64,000 nt of DNA from assembly GCA_963402885.1 (NCBI GenBank), contig OY727100.1:6311501-6375500 (forward strand), given 5' to 3'. Shown in pieces: positions 1 to 12,350 of this stretch. The position numbers were made by a program, and so were the translations under genes. The stretch is from Antedon bifida. Lineage: Eukaryota > Echinodermata > Crinoidea > Comatulida > Antedonidae. Position 1 is the stretch's first letter; each line of letters opens with the position of its first letter. The notes below the pieces were generated by a model. It was not told the DNA's origin and made no database searches. It saw only the letters and a program-made list of their open reading frames with translations.

Positions 1-1640
1 TCCAACTTTCGACCCTTTTATTTTTTGACATAACTAGTTACTATGGCTCTATAAGATGATGTTAGAACAATATATTTGCATAAATGGCAATAATATGGCA
101 TAATTTTTGAATTTTAAAAAGTGGAAATTGTTTCCATTTTTCAATAAAATTCCTATGATCCCCCGCAGGAAAATTTTCGAAAAATGGCCAAATTTCGACC
201 CTTTTATTTTTTGACATAACTAGTTACTATGGCTCTATAAGATGATGTTAGCAAAATATATGTGTATAAATGGCAATATTTTGGCATAATTTTTGAATTT
301 TAAAAAGTGTAAATTGTTTCCATTTTTCAATAAAATTCCTATGGTCCCCCGCAGGAAAATTTTCGAAAAATGGCCAAATTTCGACCCTTTTATTTTTTGA
401 TGTATCTAGTTACTATGGCTCTATAAGATGATGTTAGCGCAATATATGTGCATAAATGGAAATATTATAACATAATTTTGGAATTTTAGAAAGTGGAAAT
501 GTTGGCCATTTTTCGAAAAAAATTCCTATGGTCCCCCGCAGGGAAATTTTCGAAAAATGGTCAAATTTTCACCCTCGTTACTATGGCTCTATAAGATGAT
601 GTTAACACAATATATGTGCATAAATGGCAATATTATAGCCTAATTATTGAATTTTAAAAGGTGGAAATTTTGGTTATTTTTTGAAAAAATGTCTATGGTC
701 CCCCGCAGGGAAATTTTCGGAAAATATCCATCTTTCGACCCTTTTATTTTTTGACATAACTAGTTACTATGGCTCTATAAGATGATGTTAGAACAATATA
801 TTTGCATAAATGGCCATATTATAGCATAATTATTGAATTTTATAAAGTGGGAATTTTTGCCATTTTCGAAAAAATTCAGGAAAATTTTCTAAAAATGGCC
901 AAATTCCGACCCTTTTATTTTTTGACATAACTAGTTACTATGGCTCTATAAGATGATGTTAGCAAAATATATGTGTATAAATGGCAATATTTTGGCATAA
1001 TTTTGGAATTTTAAAAAGTGGAAATTGTTTCCATTTTTCAATAAAATTCCTATGGTCCCCCGCAGGAAAATTTTCGAAAAATGGCCAAATTTCGACCCTT
1101 TTATTTCTAGACATAACTAGTTGCTATGGCTCTATAAGATGATGTTAGCACAATATATGTGCATAAATGGCAATATTATAACATAATTTTGGAATTTTAG
1201 AAAGTGGAAATGTTGGCCATTTTTCGAAAAAAATTCCTATGGTCCCCCGCAGGGAAATTTTCGAAAAATGGCCAAAATTTCATCCTTTTATTTTTTGACA
1301 TAACTCGTTACTATGGCTCTATAAGATGATGTTAACACAATATATGTGCATAAATGGCAATATTATAGCCTGATTATTGAATTTTAAAAGGTGGAAATTT
1401 TGGTTATTTTTTGAAAAAATTCCTGTGGACCCCCGTAGGAAAATTTTCGAAAAATGTCCAAATTTCGACCCTTTTTTTTTTTACATAACTAGTTACTATG
1501 GCTCTATAGGATGATGTTAGCACAATATATTTGCATAAATGGCAATATTATAGCATAATTTTCGAATTTTAAAAAGTGGAAATTGTTTCCATTTTTCAAT
1601 AAAATTCCTATGATCCCCCGCAGGAAAATTTTCTAAAAAT
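1..1640 (+). repeat. Array segment matching 19.5-22.05 kb and 52.9-56.3 kb
   Basis: The opening TCCAACTTTCG with an A/B chimeric monomer matches 19543 and 52920. From about 181 onwards the match is at a shift of 20413: ACCCTCGTTA at 571 and 20984, CCATCTTTCG at 728 and 21141, ATTCAGG at 874 and 21287, TTATTTCTAG at 1101 and 21514. The later copy has about 870 bp extra between the first and second anchors. Monomer order is A/B, B, C, D, A, B, C, D, E/B. There is no gene. Confidence 0.85.
1213..1275 (+). repeat. Intramonomer inverted repeat (18-bp arms) around the GC-rich box
   Basis: The left arm 1213-1230 (TTGGCCATTTTTCGAAAA) is perfectly complementary to the right arm 1258-1275 (TTTTCGAAAAATGGCCAA), with a 27-base loop containing CCTATGGTCCCCCGCAGGG. 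It could extrude as a hairpin. It is present in C-type monomers throughout, and weaker forms occur in the other full-length types. Short S monomers have lost the loop and an arm. Confidence 0.88.
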
Positions 1641-2559
1641 GGCCAAATTTCGACCCTTTTATTTTTTGATGTAACTAGTCGCTATGGCTCTATAAGATGA
1701 TGTTAGCACAATATATGTGCACAAATGGCAATATTATAACATAATTTTGGAATTTTAGAAAGTGGAAATGTTGGCCATTTTTCGAAAAAATTCCTGTGGT
1801 CCCCCGTAGGAAAATTTTCGAAAAATGGCCAAATTTCGACCTTTTTTTTTTTTACGTAACTAGTTACTATGGCTCTATAAGATGATGTTAGCAAAATATA
1901 TGTGTATAAATGGCAATATTATGACATAATTTTTGAATTTTAAAAAGCGAAAATTGTTTCGATTTTTCAATAAAATTCCTATGGTCCCCCGCAGGAAAAT
2001 TTTCGAAAAATGGCCAAATTTCGACCCTTTTATTTGTTGATGTAACTAGTTACTATGGCTCTATAAGATGATGTTAGCACAATATATGTGCATAAATGGC
2101 AATATTATAACATAATTTTGGAATTTTAGAAAGTGGAAATTTTGGTTATTTTTTGAAAAAATTCCTGTGGTCCCCCGTAGGAAAATTTTCAAAAAATGTC
2201 CAAATTTCGACCCTTTTTTTTTTGACATAACTAGTTACTATGGCTCTATAGGATGATGTTAGCACAATATATTTGCATAAATGGCAATATTATAGCATAA
2301 TATTGAATTTTAAAAAGTGGAAAATTTTGCTATTTTTCGACCCTTTTGTTTCTAGACATAACTAGTTGCTATGGCTCTATAAGATGATGTTAGCACACAC
2401 AATAATAATATGTGCATAAATGGAAATATTATAACATAATATTGGAATTTTAAAAAGTGGAAATGTTGGCCATTTTTCGAAAAAAATTCCTATGGTCCCC
2501 CGCAGGGAAATTTTCGAAAAATGGCCAAATTTTCACCCTTTTATTTTTTGACATAACTA
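1641..2559 (+). repeat. Array segment matching 28.8-29.5 kb
   Basis: GATGTAACTAGTC at 1669 matches 28807, and AAGCGAAAATTG at 1945 matches 29085, a shift near 27140. A parallel match exists at 25.4-26.0 kb. It contains an S monomer with box deletion near 2335 and, at 2393-2415, the GCACACACAATAATAATATG variant absent from the 29.5-kb counterpart. There is no gene. Confidence 0.8.
2393..2415 (+). repeat. CA/ATA-expanded variant of the GCACAATATATGTGC element
   Basis: The usual GCACAATATATGTGC is replaced by GCACACACAATAATAATA then TGTGC, a microsatellite-like expansion within one monomer. The same variant is found at 13431, 14682, 35517, 47508 and 48759, making it a useful marker of shared descent. 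Confidence 0.9.
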
Positions 2560-3580
2560 GTTACTATGGCTCTATAGGATGATGTTAGCACAATATATTT
2601 GCATAAATGGTAATATTATAGCATAATTTTCGAATTTTAAAAAGTGGAAATTTTTACCATTTTCGACCCTTTTATTTTTTGACATAACTAGTTACTATGG
2701 CTCTATAAGATGATGTTAGCAAAATATATGTGTATAAATGGCAATATTATGACATAATTTTTGAATTTTAAAAAGCGGAAATTGTTTCGATTTTTCAATA
2801 AAATTCCTATGGTCCCCCGCAGGAAAATTTTCGAAAAATGGCCAAATTTCGACCCTTTTATTTGTTGATGTAACTAGTTACTATGGCTCTATAAGATGAT
2901 GTTAGCACAATATATGTGCACAAATGGCAATATAATAACATAATTTTGGAATTTTAGAAAGTGGAAATGTTGGCCATTTTTCGAAAAAATTCCTGTGGTC
3001 CCCCGTAGGAAAATTTTCGAAAAATGGCCAAATTTCGACCCTTTTTTTTTTGACGTAACTAGTTACTATGGCTCTATAGGATGGTGTTAGCACAATATAT
3101 TTGCATAAATGGCAATATTATAGCATAATTTTCGAATTTTAAAAAGTGTAAATTTTTTATATTTTTCAAAAAAATTCCTATGGTCCCCCGCAGGGAAATT
3201 TTCGGAAAATATCCAAATTTCGACCCTTTAATTTTTTGACATAACTAGTTACTATGGCTCTATAAGATGATGTTAGAACAATATATTTGCATAAAAGGCC
3301 ATATTATAGCATAATTATTGAATTTTTAAAAGTTTGAATTTTTGCCATTTTCGAAAAAATTCCAATGGTCCCTCGCAGGAAAATTTTCTAAAAATGGTCA
3401 AATTTTGACCCTTTTTATTTTTTGACATAACTAGTTACTATGGCTCTATAAGATGATGTTAGCAAAATATATGTGTATAAATGGCAGTATTATGGCATAA
3501 TTTTTGAATTTTAAAAAGTGGAAATTGTTTCCATTTTTCAATAAAATTCATATGGTCCCCCGCAGGAAAATCATCTATAA
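2560..3580 (+). repeat. Array segment matching 29.87-30.89 kb and 63.07-64.0 kb
   Basis: GGTAATATTAT at 2609 matches 29917, and CAGGAAAATCATC at 3563 matches 30871, both shifted by 27308. The near 2665 monomer lacks the GC box through a deletion different from the S class (ACCATTTTCGACCC). There is no gene. Confidence 0.85.
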
Positions 3581-5090
3581 GATGATGTTAGCACAATATA
3601 TGTGCATAAATGGCAATATTATAACATAATTTTGGAATTTTAAAAAGTTGAAATGTTGGCCATTTTTTTTTTTTTTGACATAACTAGTTACTATGGCTCT
3701 ATAGGATGATGTTAGCACAATATAAAGGCATAAATGGAAATATTATAGCATAATTTTCGAATTTTAAAAAGTGGAAATTTTTGCCATTTTTAGAAAAAAT
3801 TCCTATGGTCCAGGGAAATTTTCGGAAAATATCCAAATTTCGACCCTTTTATTTTTTGACATAACTCGTTACTATGGCTCTATAAGATGATGTTAACACA
3901 ATATATGTGCATAAATGGCCATATTATAGCATAAATATTGAATTTTAAAAAGTGGGAATTTTTGCCATTTTCGAAAAAATTCCAATGGTCCCCGGCAGGA
4001 AAAATTTCGAAAAATAGCCAAATTTCGACCCTTTTATTTTTTGATGTAACTAGTTACTATGGCTCTATAAGATGATGTTAACAAAATATATGTGTATAAA
4101 TGGCAATATTATGGCATAATTTTTGAATTTTAAAAAGTGGAAATTGTTTCCATTTTTCAATTAAATTCCTGTGGTCCCCCGTAGGAAAATTTTCGAAAAA
4201 TGTCCAAATTTCGACCCTTTTATTTTTTGATGTAACTAGTTACTATGGCTTTATAAGATGATGTTAGCACAATATATGTGCATAAATGGCAATATTATAG
4301 CATAATTATTGAATTTTAAAAAGTGGAAAATTTTGAAATTTTCTACCCTTTTGTTTCTAGACATAACTAGTTGCTATAGCTCTATAAGATGATGTTAGCA
4401 CAATATATGTGCATAAATGGCAATATTATAACATAATTTTGGAATTTTAGAAAGTGGAAATGTTGGCCATTTTTCGAAAAAAATTCCTATGGTCCCCCGC
4501 AGGGAAATTTTCGAAAAATGGCCAAATTTTCACCCCTTTTTTTTTGACATAACTAGTTACTATGGCTCTATAGGATGATGTTAGCACAATATATTTGCAT
4601 AAATGGCAATATTATAGCATAATTTTCGAATTTTAAAAGGTGGAAATTTTGGTTATTTTTTGAAAAAATTACTGTGGTCCTCCGTAGGAAAATTTTCGAA
4701 AAATCTCCAAATTTCGACCCTTTTTTTTTGACATAACTAGTTACTATGGCTCTATAGGATGATGTTAGCACAATATATTTGCATAAATGGCAATATTATA
4801 GCTTAATTTTCGAATTTTAAAAAGTGGAAATTTTTGCCATTTTTCGAAAAAATTCCTATGGTTCCCCGCAGGGAAATTTTCGGAAAATATCCTAATTTCG
4901 ACCCTTTCATTTTTTGACATAACTAGTTACTATGGCTCTATAAGATGATGTTAGAACAATATATTTGAATAAATGGCCATATTATAGCATAATTATTGAA
5001 TTTTAAAAAGTGGGAATTTTTGCCATTTTCGAAAAAATTCCTATGGTCCCCCGCAGGAAAATTTTCTAAAAATGGCCAAATTTCGACCCT
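3563..5090 (+). repeat. Array segment with CAGGAAAATCATC junction, matching 9.34 kb and 30.87 kb
   Basis: At 3563 the post-box sequence jumps directly to ATCTATAAGATG, deleting the CpG palindrome, T-run and TAACTAGTTA. The same junction is at 9341 and 30871 (shifts of 5778 and 27308). The segment then runs through an AAAGGCATAAATGG variant, CCCCGGCAGG monomers, an S monomer near 4345 and D/E monomers. There is no gene. Confidence 0.82.
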
Positions 5091-6430
5091 TTTTTTTGAC
5101 ATAACTAGTTACTATGGCTCTATAAGATGATTTTAGCAAAATATATGTGTATAAATGGCAATATTTTGGCATAATTTTTGAATTTTAAAAAGTGGAAATT
5201 GTTTCCATTTTTAAAAAAAATTCCTATGGTCCCCCGCAGGAAAATTTTCGAAAAATGGCCAAATTTCGACCCTTTTATTTTTTGATGTAACTAGTTACTA
5301 TGGCTCTATAAGATGATGTTAGCACAATATATGTGCATAAATGGAAATATTATAACATAATTTTGGAATTTTAGAAAGTGGAAATGTTGGCCATTTTTCG
5401 AAAAAAATTCCTATGGTCCCCCGCAGGGAAATTTTCGAAAAATGGTCAAATTTTCACCCTTTTATTTTTTGACATAACTCGTTACTATGGCTCTATAAGA
5501 TGATGTTAACACAATATATGTGCATAAATGGCAATATTATAGCCTAATTATTGAATTTTAAAAGGTGGAAATTTTGGTTATTTTTTGAAAAAATTTATAT
5601 GGTCCGCAGGGAAATTTTCGGAAAATATCCAATTTTCGACCCTTTTATTTTTTGACATAGCTAGTTACTATGGCTCTATAAGATGATGTTAGAACAATAT
5701 ATTTGAATAATGGCCATATTATAGCATAATTATTGAATTTTATAAAGTGGGATTTTTGCCATTTTCTAAAAAATTCCTAAGGTCCCCCGCAGGAAAATTT
5801 TCTAAAAATGGCCAAATTTCGACCCTTTTATTTTTTGACATAACTAGTTACTATGGCTCTATAAGATGATGTTAGCAAAATATATGTGTATAAATGACAA
5901 TATTTTGGCATAATTTTTTAATTTTAAAAAGTGGAAATTGTTTCCATTTTTCAATAAAATTCCTATGGTCCCCCGCAGGAAAATTTTCGAAAAATGGCCA
6001 AATTTCGACCCTTTTTTTTTTTTATGTAATTAGTTACTATGGCTCTAATTATCTAATTATTGAATTTTAAAAGGTGGACATTTTGGTTATTTTTTGAAAA
6101 AATTCCTGTGGTCACCCGTAGGAAAATTTTCAAAAAATTGCCAAATTTCGACCCTTTTTTTTTTACGTAACTAGTTACTATGACTCTATAGGATGATGTT
6201 AGCACAATATATTTGCATAAATGGCAATATTATAGCATAATTTTCGAATTTTAAAAAGTGGAAATTTTTGCCATTTTTTGAAAAAATTCCTATGGTCCCC
6301 GCAGGGAAATTTTCGGAAAATATCCAAATTTCGACGACCCTTTTATTTTTTGACCTAACTAGTTACTATGGCTCTATAAGATGATATTAGAACAATATAT
6401 TTGCATAAATGGCCATATTATAGCATAATT
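5091..6430 (+). repeat. Array segment matching 15.39-16.73 kb
   Basis: Shared rare features include GAATAATGG at 5705 and 16004, the truncated monomer CTCTAATTATCTAATTATTG at 6043 and 16341, and GATATTAG at 6383 and 16681, all at a shift near 10298. The match fades after about 6430, where GTGAGAATTTTTGCC replaces the GTGGG form. There is no gene. Confidence 0.85.
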
Positions 6431-8160
6431 ATTGAATTTTAAAAAGTGAGAATTTTTGCCATTTTCGAAAAAATTCCTATGGTCCCCCACAGGAAAATTT
6501 TCAAAAAATGGCCAAATTTCGACCCTTTTGTTTTTTGACATAACTAGTTACTATGGCTCTATAAGATGATGTTAGCAAAATATATGTGTATAAATGGCAA
6601 TATTATAACATAATTTTTGAATTTTAAAAAGTGGAAATTGTTTCCATTTTTCAATAAAATTCCTATGGTCCCCCGCAGGAAAATTTTCGAAAAATGGCCA
6701 AATTTCGACCCTTTTATTTTTTGATGTAACTAGTCGCTATGGCTCTATAAGATGATGTTAGCACAATATATGTGCACAAATGGCAATATTATAACATAAT
6801 TTTGGAATTTTAGAAAGTGGAAATGTTGGCAATTTTTCGAAAAAATTCCTGTGGTCCCCCGTAGGAAAATTTTCGAAAAATGGCCAAATTTCGACCCTTT
6901 TTTTTTTTTATGTAACTAGTTACTATGGCTCTATAAGATGATGTTAGCAAAATATATGTGAATAAATGGCAATATTATGACATAATTTTTGAATTTTAAA
7001 AAGCGGAAATTGTTTCGATTTTACAATAAAATTCCTATGGTCCCACGCAGGAAAATTTTCGAAAAATGGCCAAATTTCGACCCTTTTATTTGTTGATGTA
7101 ACTAGTTACTATGGCTCTATAAGATGATGTTAGCACAATATATGTGCATAAATGGCAATATTATAACATAATTTTGGAATTTTAGAAAGTGGAAATTTTG
7201 GTTATTTTTTGAAAAAATTCCTGTGGTCCCCCGTAGGAAAATTTTCGAAAAATGTCCAAATTTCGACCCTTTTTTTTTTTACATAACTAGTTACTATGGC
7301 TCTATAGGATGATGTTAGCACAATATATTTGCATAAATGGCAATATTATAGCATAATATTGAATTTTAAAAAGTGGAAAATGTTGCTATTTTTCGACCCT
7401 TTTGTTTCTAGACATAACTAGTTGCTATGGCTCTATAAGATGATGTTAGCACAATATATGTGCATAAATGGCAATATTATAACATAATTTTGGAATTTTA
7501 GAAAGTGGAAATGTTGGCCATTTTTCGAAAAAAATTCCTATGGTCCCCCGCAGCGAAATTTTCGAAAAATGGCCAAATTTTCACCCTTTTATTTTTTTAC
7601 ATAACTCGTTACTATGGCTCTATAAGATGATGTTAACACAATATATGTGCATAAATGGCAATATTATAGCCTAATTATTGAATTTTAAAAGGTGGAAATT
7701 TTGGTTATTTTTTGAAAAAATTCCTGTGGGAAAATTTTCGAAAAATGTCCAAATTTCGACCCTTTTTTTTTTGACATAACTAGTTACTATGGCTCTATAG
7801 GATGATGTTAGTACAATATATTTGCATAAATGGTAATATTATAGCATAATTTTCGAATTTTAAAAAGTGGAAATTTTTACCATTTTCGACCCTTTTATTT
7901 TTTGACATAACTAGTTACTATGGCTCTATAAGATGATGTTAGCAAAATATATGTGTATAAATGGCAATATTATGACATAATTTTTGAATTTTAAAAAGCG
8001 GAAATTGTTTCGATTTTTCAATAAAATTCCTATGGTCCCCCGCAGGAAAATTTTCGAAAAATGGCCAAATTTCGACCCTTTTATTTGTTGATGTAACTAG
8101 TTACTATGGCTCTATAAGATGATGTTAGCACAATATATGTGCACAAATGGCAATATTATA
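6431..8160 (+). repeat. Array segment matching 28.8-30.24 kb and 36.6-37.86 kb
   Basis: TAGTCGCTATGG at 6731 matches 28815, and TGTGGGAAAATTTTCG at 7725 matches 29809 (shift 22084) and 37604 (shift 29879). A rare CAGCGAAATT at 7551 occurs again at 37430, tying this copy to the 37-kb one. Monomers near 7388 and 7885 lack the GC box by two different deletions. There is no gene. Confidence 0.85.
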
Positions 8161-9340
8161 GCATAATTTTCGAATTTTAAAAAGTGGAAATTTTTGCCTT
8201 TTTTCGAAAAAATTCCTATGGTCCCCCGCAGGGAAATTTTCGGAAAATATCCAAATTTCGACCCTTTTATTTTTTGACATAACTAGTTACTATGGCTCTA
8301 TAAGATGATGTTAGAACAATATATTTGCATAAATGGCCATATTATAGCATAAATATTGAATTTTAAAAAGTGGGAATTTTTGCCATTTTCGAAAAAATTC
8401 CTATGGTCCCCCGCAGGAAAATTTTCGAAAAATGGCCAAATTTTCACCCTTTTATTTTTTGACATAACTCGTTACTATGGCTCTATAAGATGATGTTAAC
8501 ACAATATATGTTCATAAATAGCAATATTGTAGCCTAATTATTGAATTTTAAAAGGTGGAAATTTTGGTTATTTTTGGAAAAAATTCCTGTGGTCCCCCGA
8601 AGGAAAATTTTCGAAAAATGTCCAAATTTCGACCCATTTTTTTTTGACATAACTAGTTACTATGGCTCTATAGGATGATGTTAGCACAATATATGTTCAT
8701 AAATGGCAATATTATAGCATAATTTTCGAATTTTAAAAAGTGGAAATTTTTGCCATTTTTCGAAAAAATTCCTATGGTCCCCCGCAGGGAAATTTTCGGA
8801 AAATATCCAAATTTCGACCCTTTTATTTTTTGACATAACTAGTTACTATGGCTCTATAAGATGATGTTAAACCATATATTTGAATAAATGGCAATATTAT
8901 AGCATAATTTTCGAATGTTAAAAAGTGGAAATTTTTGCCATTTTTCGAAAAAATTCCTATGGTCCCCCGCAGGGAAATTTTCGGAAAATATCCAAATTTC
9001 GACCCTTTTATTTTTTGACATAACTAGTTACTATGGCTCTATAAGATGATGTTAAAACAATATATTTGAATAAATGGCCATATTATAGCATAATTATTGA
9101 ATTTTAAAAAGTGGGAATTTTTGCCATTTTCGAAAAAATTCCTATGGTCCCCCGCAGGAAAATTTTCTAAAAATGGCCAAATTTCGACACTTTTATTTTT
9201 TGACATAACTAGTTACTATGGCTCTATAAGATGATGTTAGCAAAATATATGTGTATAAATGGCAGTATTATGGCATAATTTTTGAATTTTAAAAAGTGGA
9301 AATTGTTTCCATTTTTCAATAAAATTCATATGGTCCCCCG
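8161..9340 (+). repeat. E/A-rich array segment
   Basis: E and A monomers dominate, with D interspersed. GATGTTAAACCATATATTTG at about 8863 recurs near 37869 (shift 29006), and the following monomer reads GTTAAAACAATATATTTG. Nothing non-satellite is present. Confidence 0.8.
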
Positions 9341-11107
9341 CAGGAAAATAATCTATAAGATGATGTTAGCACAATATATGTGCATAAATGGCAATATTAT
9401 AACATAATTTTGGAATTTTAAAAAGTTGAAATGTTGGCCATTTTTTTTTTTTTGACATAACTAGTTACTATGGCTCTATAGGATGATGTTAGCACAATAT
9501 AAAGGCATAAATGGAAATATTATAGCATAATTTTCGAATTTTAAAAAGTGGAAATTTTTGCCATTTTTAGAAAAAATTCCTATGGTCCCCCGCAGGGAAA
9601 TTTTCGGAAAATATCCAAATTTCGACCCTTTTATTTTTTGACATAACTCGTTACTATGGCTCTATAAGATGATGTTAACACAATATATGTGCATAAATGG
9701 CCATATTATAGCATAAATATTGAATTTTAAAAAGTGGGAATTTTTGCCATTTTCGAAAAAATTCCAATGGTCCCCGGCAGGAAAAATTTCGATAAATAGC
9801 CAAATTTCGACCCTTTTATTTTTTGATGTAACTAGTTACTATGGCTCTATAAGATGATGTTAACAAAATATATGTGTATAAATGGCAATATTATGGCATA
9901 ATTTTTGAATTTTAAAAAGTGGAAATTGTTTCCATTTTTCAATTAAATTCCTGTGGTCCCCCGTAGGAAAATTTTCGAAAAATGTCCAAATTTCGACCCT
10001 TTTATTTTTTGATGTAACTAGTTACTATGGCTTTATAAGATGATGTTAGCACAATATATGTGCATAAATGGCAATATTATAGCATAATTATTGAATTTTA
10101 AAAAGTGGAAAATTTTGAAATTTTTCGACCCTTTTGTTTCTAGACATAACTAGTTGCTATAGCTCTATAAGATGATGTTAGCACAATATATGTGCATAAA
10201 TGGCAATATTATAACATAATTTTGGAATTTTAGAAAGTGGAAATGTTGGCCATTTTTCGAAAAAAATTCCTATGGTCCCCCGCAGGGAAATTTTCGAAAA
10301 ATGGCCAAATTTTCACCCCTTTTTTTTTGACATAACTAGTTACTATGGCTCTATAGGATGATGTTAGCACAATATATTTGCATAAATGGCAATATTATAG
10401 AATAATTTTCGAATTTTAAAAAGTGGAAATTTTTGCCATTTTTCGAAAAAATTCCTATGGTTCCCCGCAGGGAAATTTTCGGAAAATATCCTAATTTCGA
10501 CCCTTTCATTTTTTGACATAACTAGTTACTATGGCTCTATAAGATGATGTTAAAACAATATATTTGAATAAATGGCCATATTATAGCATAATTATTGAAT
10601 TTTAAAAAGTGGGAATTTTTGCCATTTTCGAAAAAATTCCTATGGTCCCCCGCAGGAAAATTTTCTAAAAATGGCCAAATTTCGACCCTTTTTTTTGACA
10701 TAACTAGTTACTATGGCTCTATAAGATGATTTTAGCAAAATATATGTGTAAAAATGGCAATATTATGGCATAATTTCTGAATTTAAAAAAGTGGAAATTG
10801 TTTCCATTTTTCAATAAAATTCCTATGGTCCCAAGCAGGAAAATTTTCGAAAAATGGCCAAATTTCGACCCTTTTATTTTTTAATGTAACTAGTTACTAT
10901 GGCTCTATAAGATGATGTTAGCACAATATATGTGCATAAATGGCAATATTTAGCATAATTATTGAATTTTAAAAAGTGGAAAATTTTGAAATTTTTCGAC
11001 CCTTTTGTTTCTAGACATAACTAGTTGCTATGGCTCTATAAGATGATGTTAGCACAATATATGTGCATAAATGGCAATATTATAACATAATTTTGGAATT
11101 TTAAAAG
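9341..11107 (+). repeat. Array segment matching 30.87-33.38 kb and 38.4-40.05 kb
   Basis: The CAGGAAAAT-ATCTATAAG junction at 9341 matches 30871; TAGAATAATTTTCG at 10398 matches 39338 (shift 28940). S monomers lie near 10124 and 10995. The segment ends at the abrupt orientation switch at 11107/11108. There is no gene. Confidence 0.85.
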
Positions 11108-11233
11108 GCAATGCAAATGTATTGTTCTAACATCATCTTATAGAGCCATAGTAACTAGTTATGTCAAAAAATAAAAGGGTCGAAATTTGGATATTTTCCG
11201 AAAAATTCCCTGCGGGGGACCATAGGAATTTTT
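11108..11233 (-). repeat. Inverted partial monomer I1
   Basis: About 126 bp lie in reverse orientation. Read on the + strand it begins GCAATGCAAATGTATTG and ends GGGGGACCATAGGAATTTTT; its reverse complement is a type E tail (GCAGGG, AAAATATCC) joined to a type A head (GTTAGAACAATACATTTGC). It is followed after 26 bp by a direct-orientation monomer, giving a long imperfect inverted repeat (about 11108-11385). Five further copies lie at 33381, 40048, 41679, 43554 and 45185. Confidence 0.93.
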
Positions 11234-12350
11234 AAAAGTGGGAATTTTTGCCATTTTCGAAAAAATTCCTATGGTCCCCGCAGGAAAATTTTCTAAAAAT
11301 GGCAAAATTTCGACACTTTTATTATTTGACATAACTAGTTACTATGGCTTTATAAGATGATGTTAGCAAAATATATGTGTATAAATGGCAATATTATGGC
11401 ATAATTTCTGAATTTAAAAATGTGGAAATTATTTCCATTTTTCAATAAAATTCCTATGGTCCCAAGCAGGAAAATTTTCGAAAAATAACCAAATTTCGAC
11501 CCTTTTAATTTTTGATGTAACTAGTTACTATGGCTCTATAAGATGATGTTAGCACAATATATGTGCATAAATGGCAATATTTAGCATAATTATTGAATTT
11601 TAAAAAGTGGAAAATTTTGACATATTTCGACCCTTTTGTTTCTAGACATAACTAGTTGCTATGGCTCTATAAGATGATGTTAGCACAATATATGTGCATA
11701 AATGGCAATATTATAACATAATTTTGGAATTTTAAAAGGTGGAAATGTTGGCCATTTTTCGAAAAAAATTCCTATGGTCCCCCGCAGGGAAATTTTCGAA
11801 AAATGGTCAAATTTTCACCCTTTTATTTTTTGACATAACTCGTTACTATGGCTCTATAAGATGATGTTAACACAATATATGTGCATAAATGGCAATATTA
11901 TAGCCTAATTATTGAATTTTAAAAGGTGGAAATTTTGGTTATTTTTTGAAAAAATTCCTGTGGTCCTCCGTAGGAAAATTTTCGAAAAAAGGCCAAATTT
12001 CGACCCTTTTATTTTTTAACGTAACTAGTTACTATGGCTCTATAAGATGATGTTAGCACAATATATGTGCATAAATGGCAATATTATGGCATAATTTTTG
12101 AATTTTAAAAAGTGGAAAATTTTGCCATTTTTCGACCCTTTTGTTTCTAGACATAACTAGTTGCTATGGCTATATAAGATGAAGTTAGCACAATATATGT
12201 GCATAAATGGCAATATTATAACATAATTTTGGAATTTTAGAAAGTGGAAATGTTGGCCATTTTTCGAAAAAAATTCCTATGGTCCCCCGCAGGGAAATTT
12301 TCGAAAAATGGCCAAAATTTTACCCTTTTATTTTTTGACATAACTCGTTA
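11234..12350 (+). repeat. Array segment after the inverted monomer
   Basis: Direct-orientation monomers resume at AAAAGTGGGAATTTTTGCC. The word CGAAAAAAGGCC at 11983 recurs at 42554 and 46060. S monomers lie near 11625 and 12127, and a C monomer from about 12165 has CTATATAAGATGAAGTTAG. From 12032 the sequence is repeated at 46109 (shift 34077). There is no gene. Confidence 0.85.

Noticed and set aside
1213-1275. CENP-B box
   Set aside because: CCCCCG and TTCGAA words are both present, but the spacing between CCCG and CGAA does not fit the CENP-B core pattern on either strand, and no CGGG follows TTCG at the required distance.
1703-1894. Open frames of 62-67 codons on the minus strand (also 2902, 4568, 12359, 30210, 41109, 44615, 46436, 63410)
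   Set aside because: They are the same monomer-phase reading of the satellite repeated at each site. Where I checked, they begin at TTG or GTG rather than ATG, span monomer boundaries, and have low-complexity K/F-rich content. No domain or conserved protein is recognised.
3563-3600. Insertion site or mobile element boundary at the CAGGAAAATCATC junction
   Set aside because: Both sides are satellite. It is a deletion joining the box region of one monomer to the head of the next, also found at 9341 and 30871.
11108-11385. Transposon terminal inverted repeats (MITE-like)
   Set aside because: The arms are ordinary satellite monomer sequence, with no target-site duplication and no internal non-satellite DNA. 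A simple inversion or template switch explains it.
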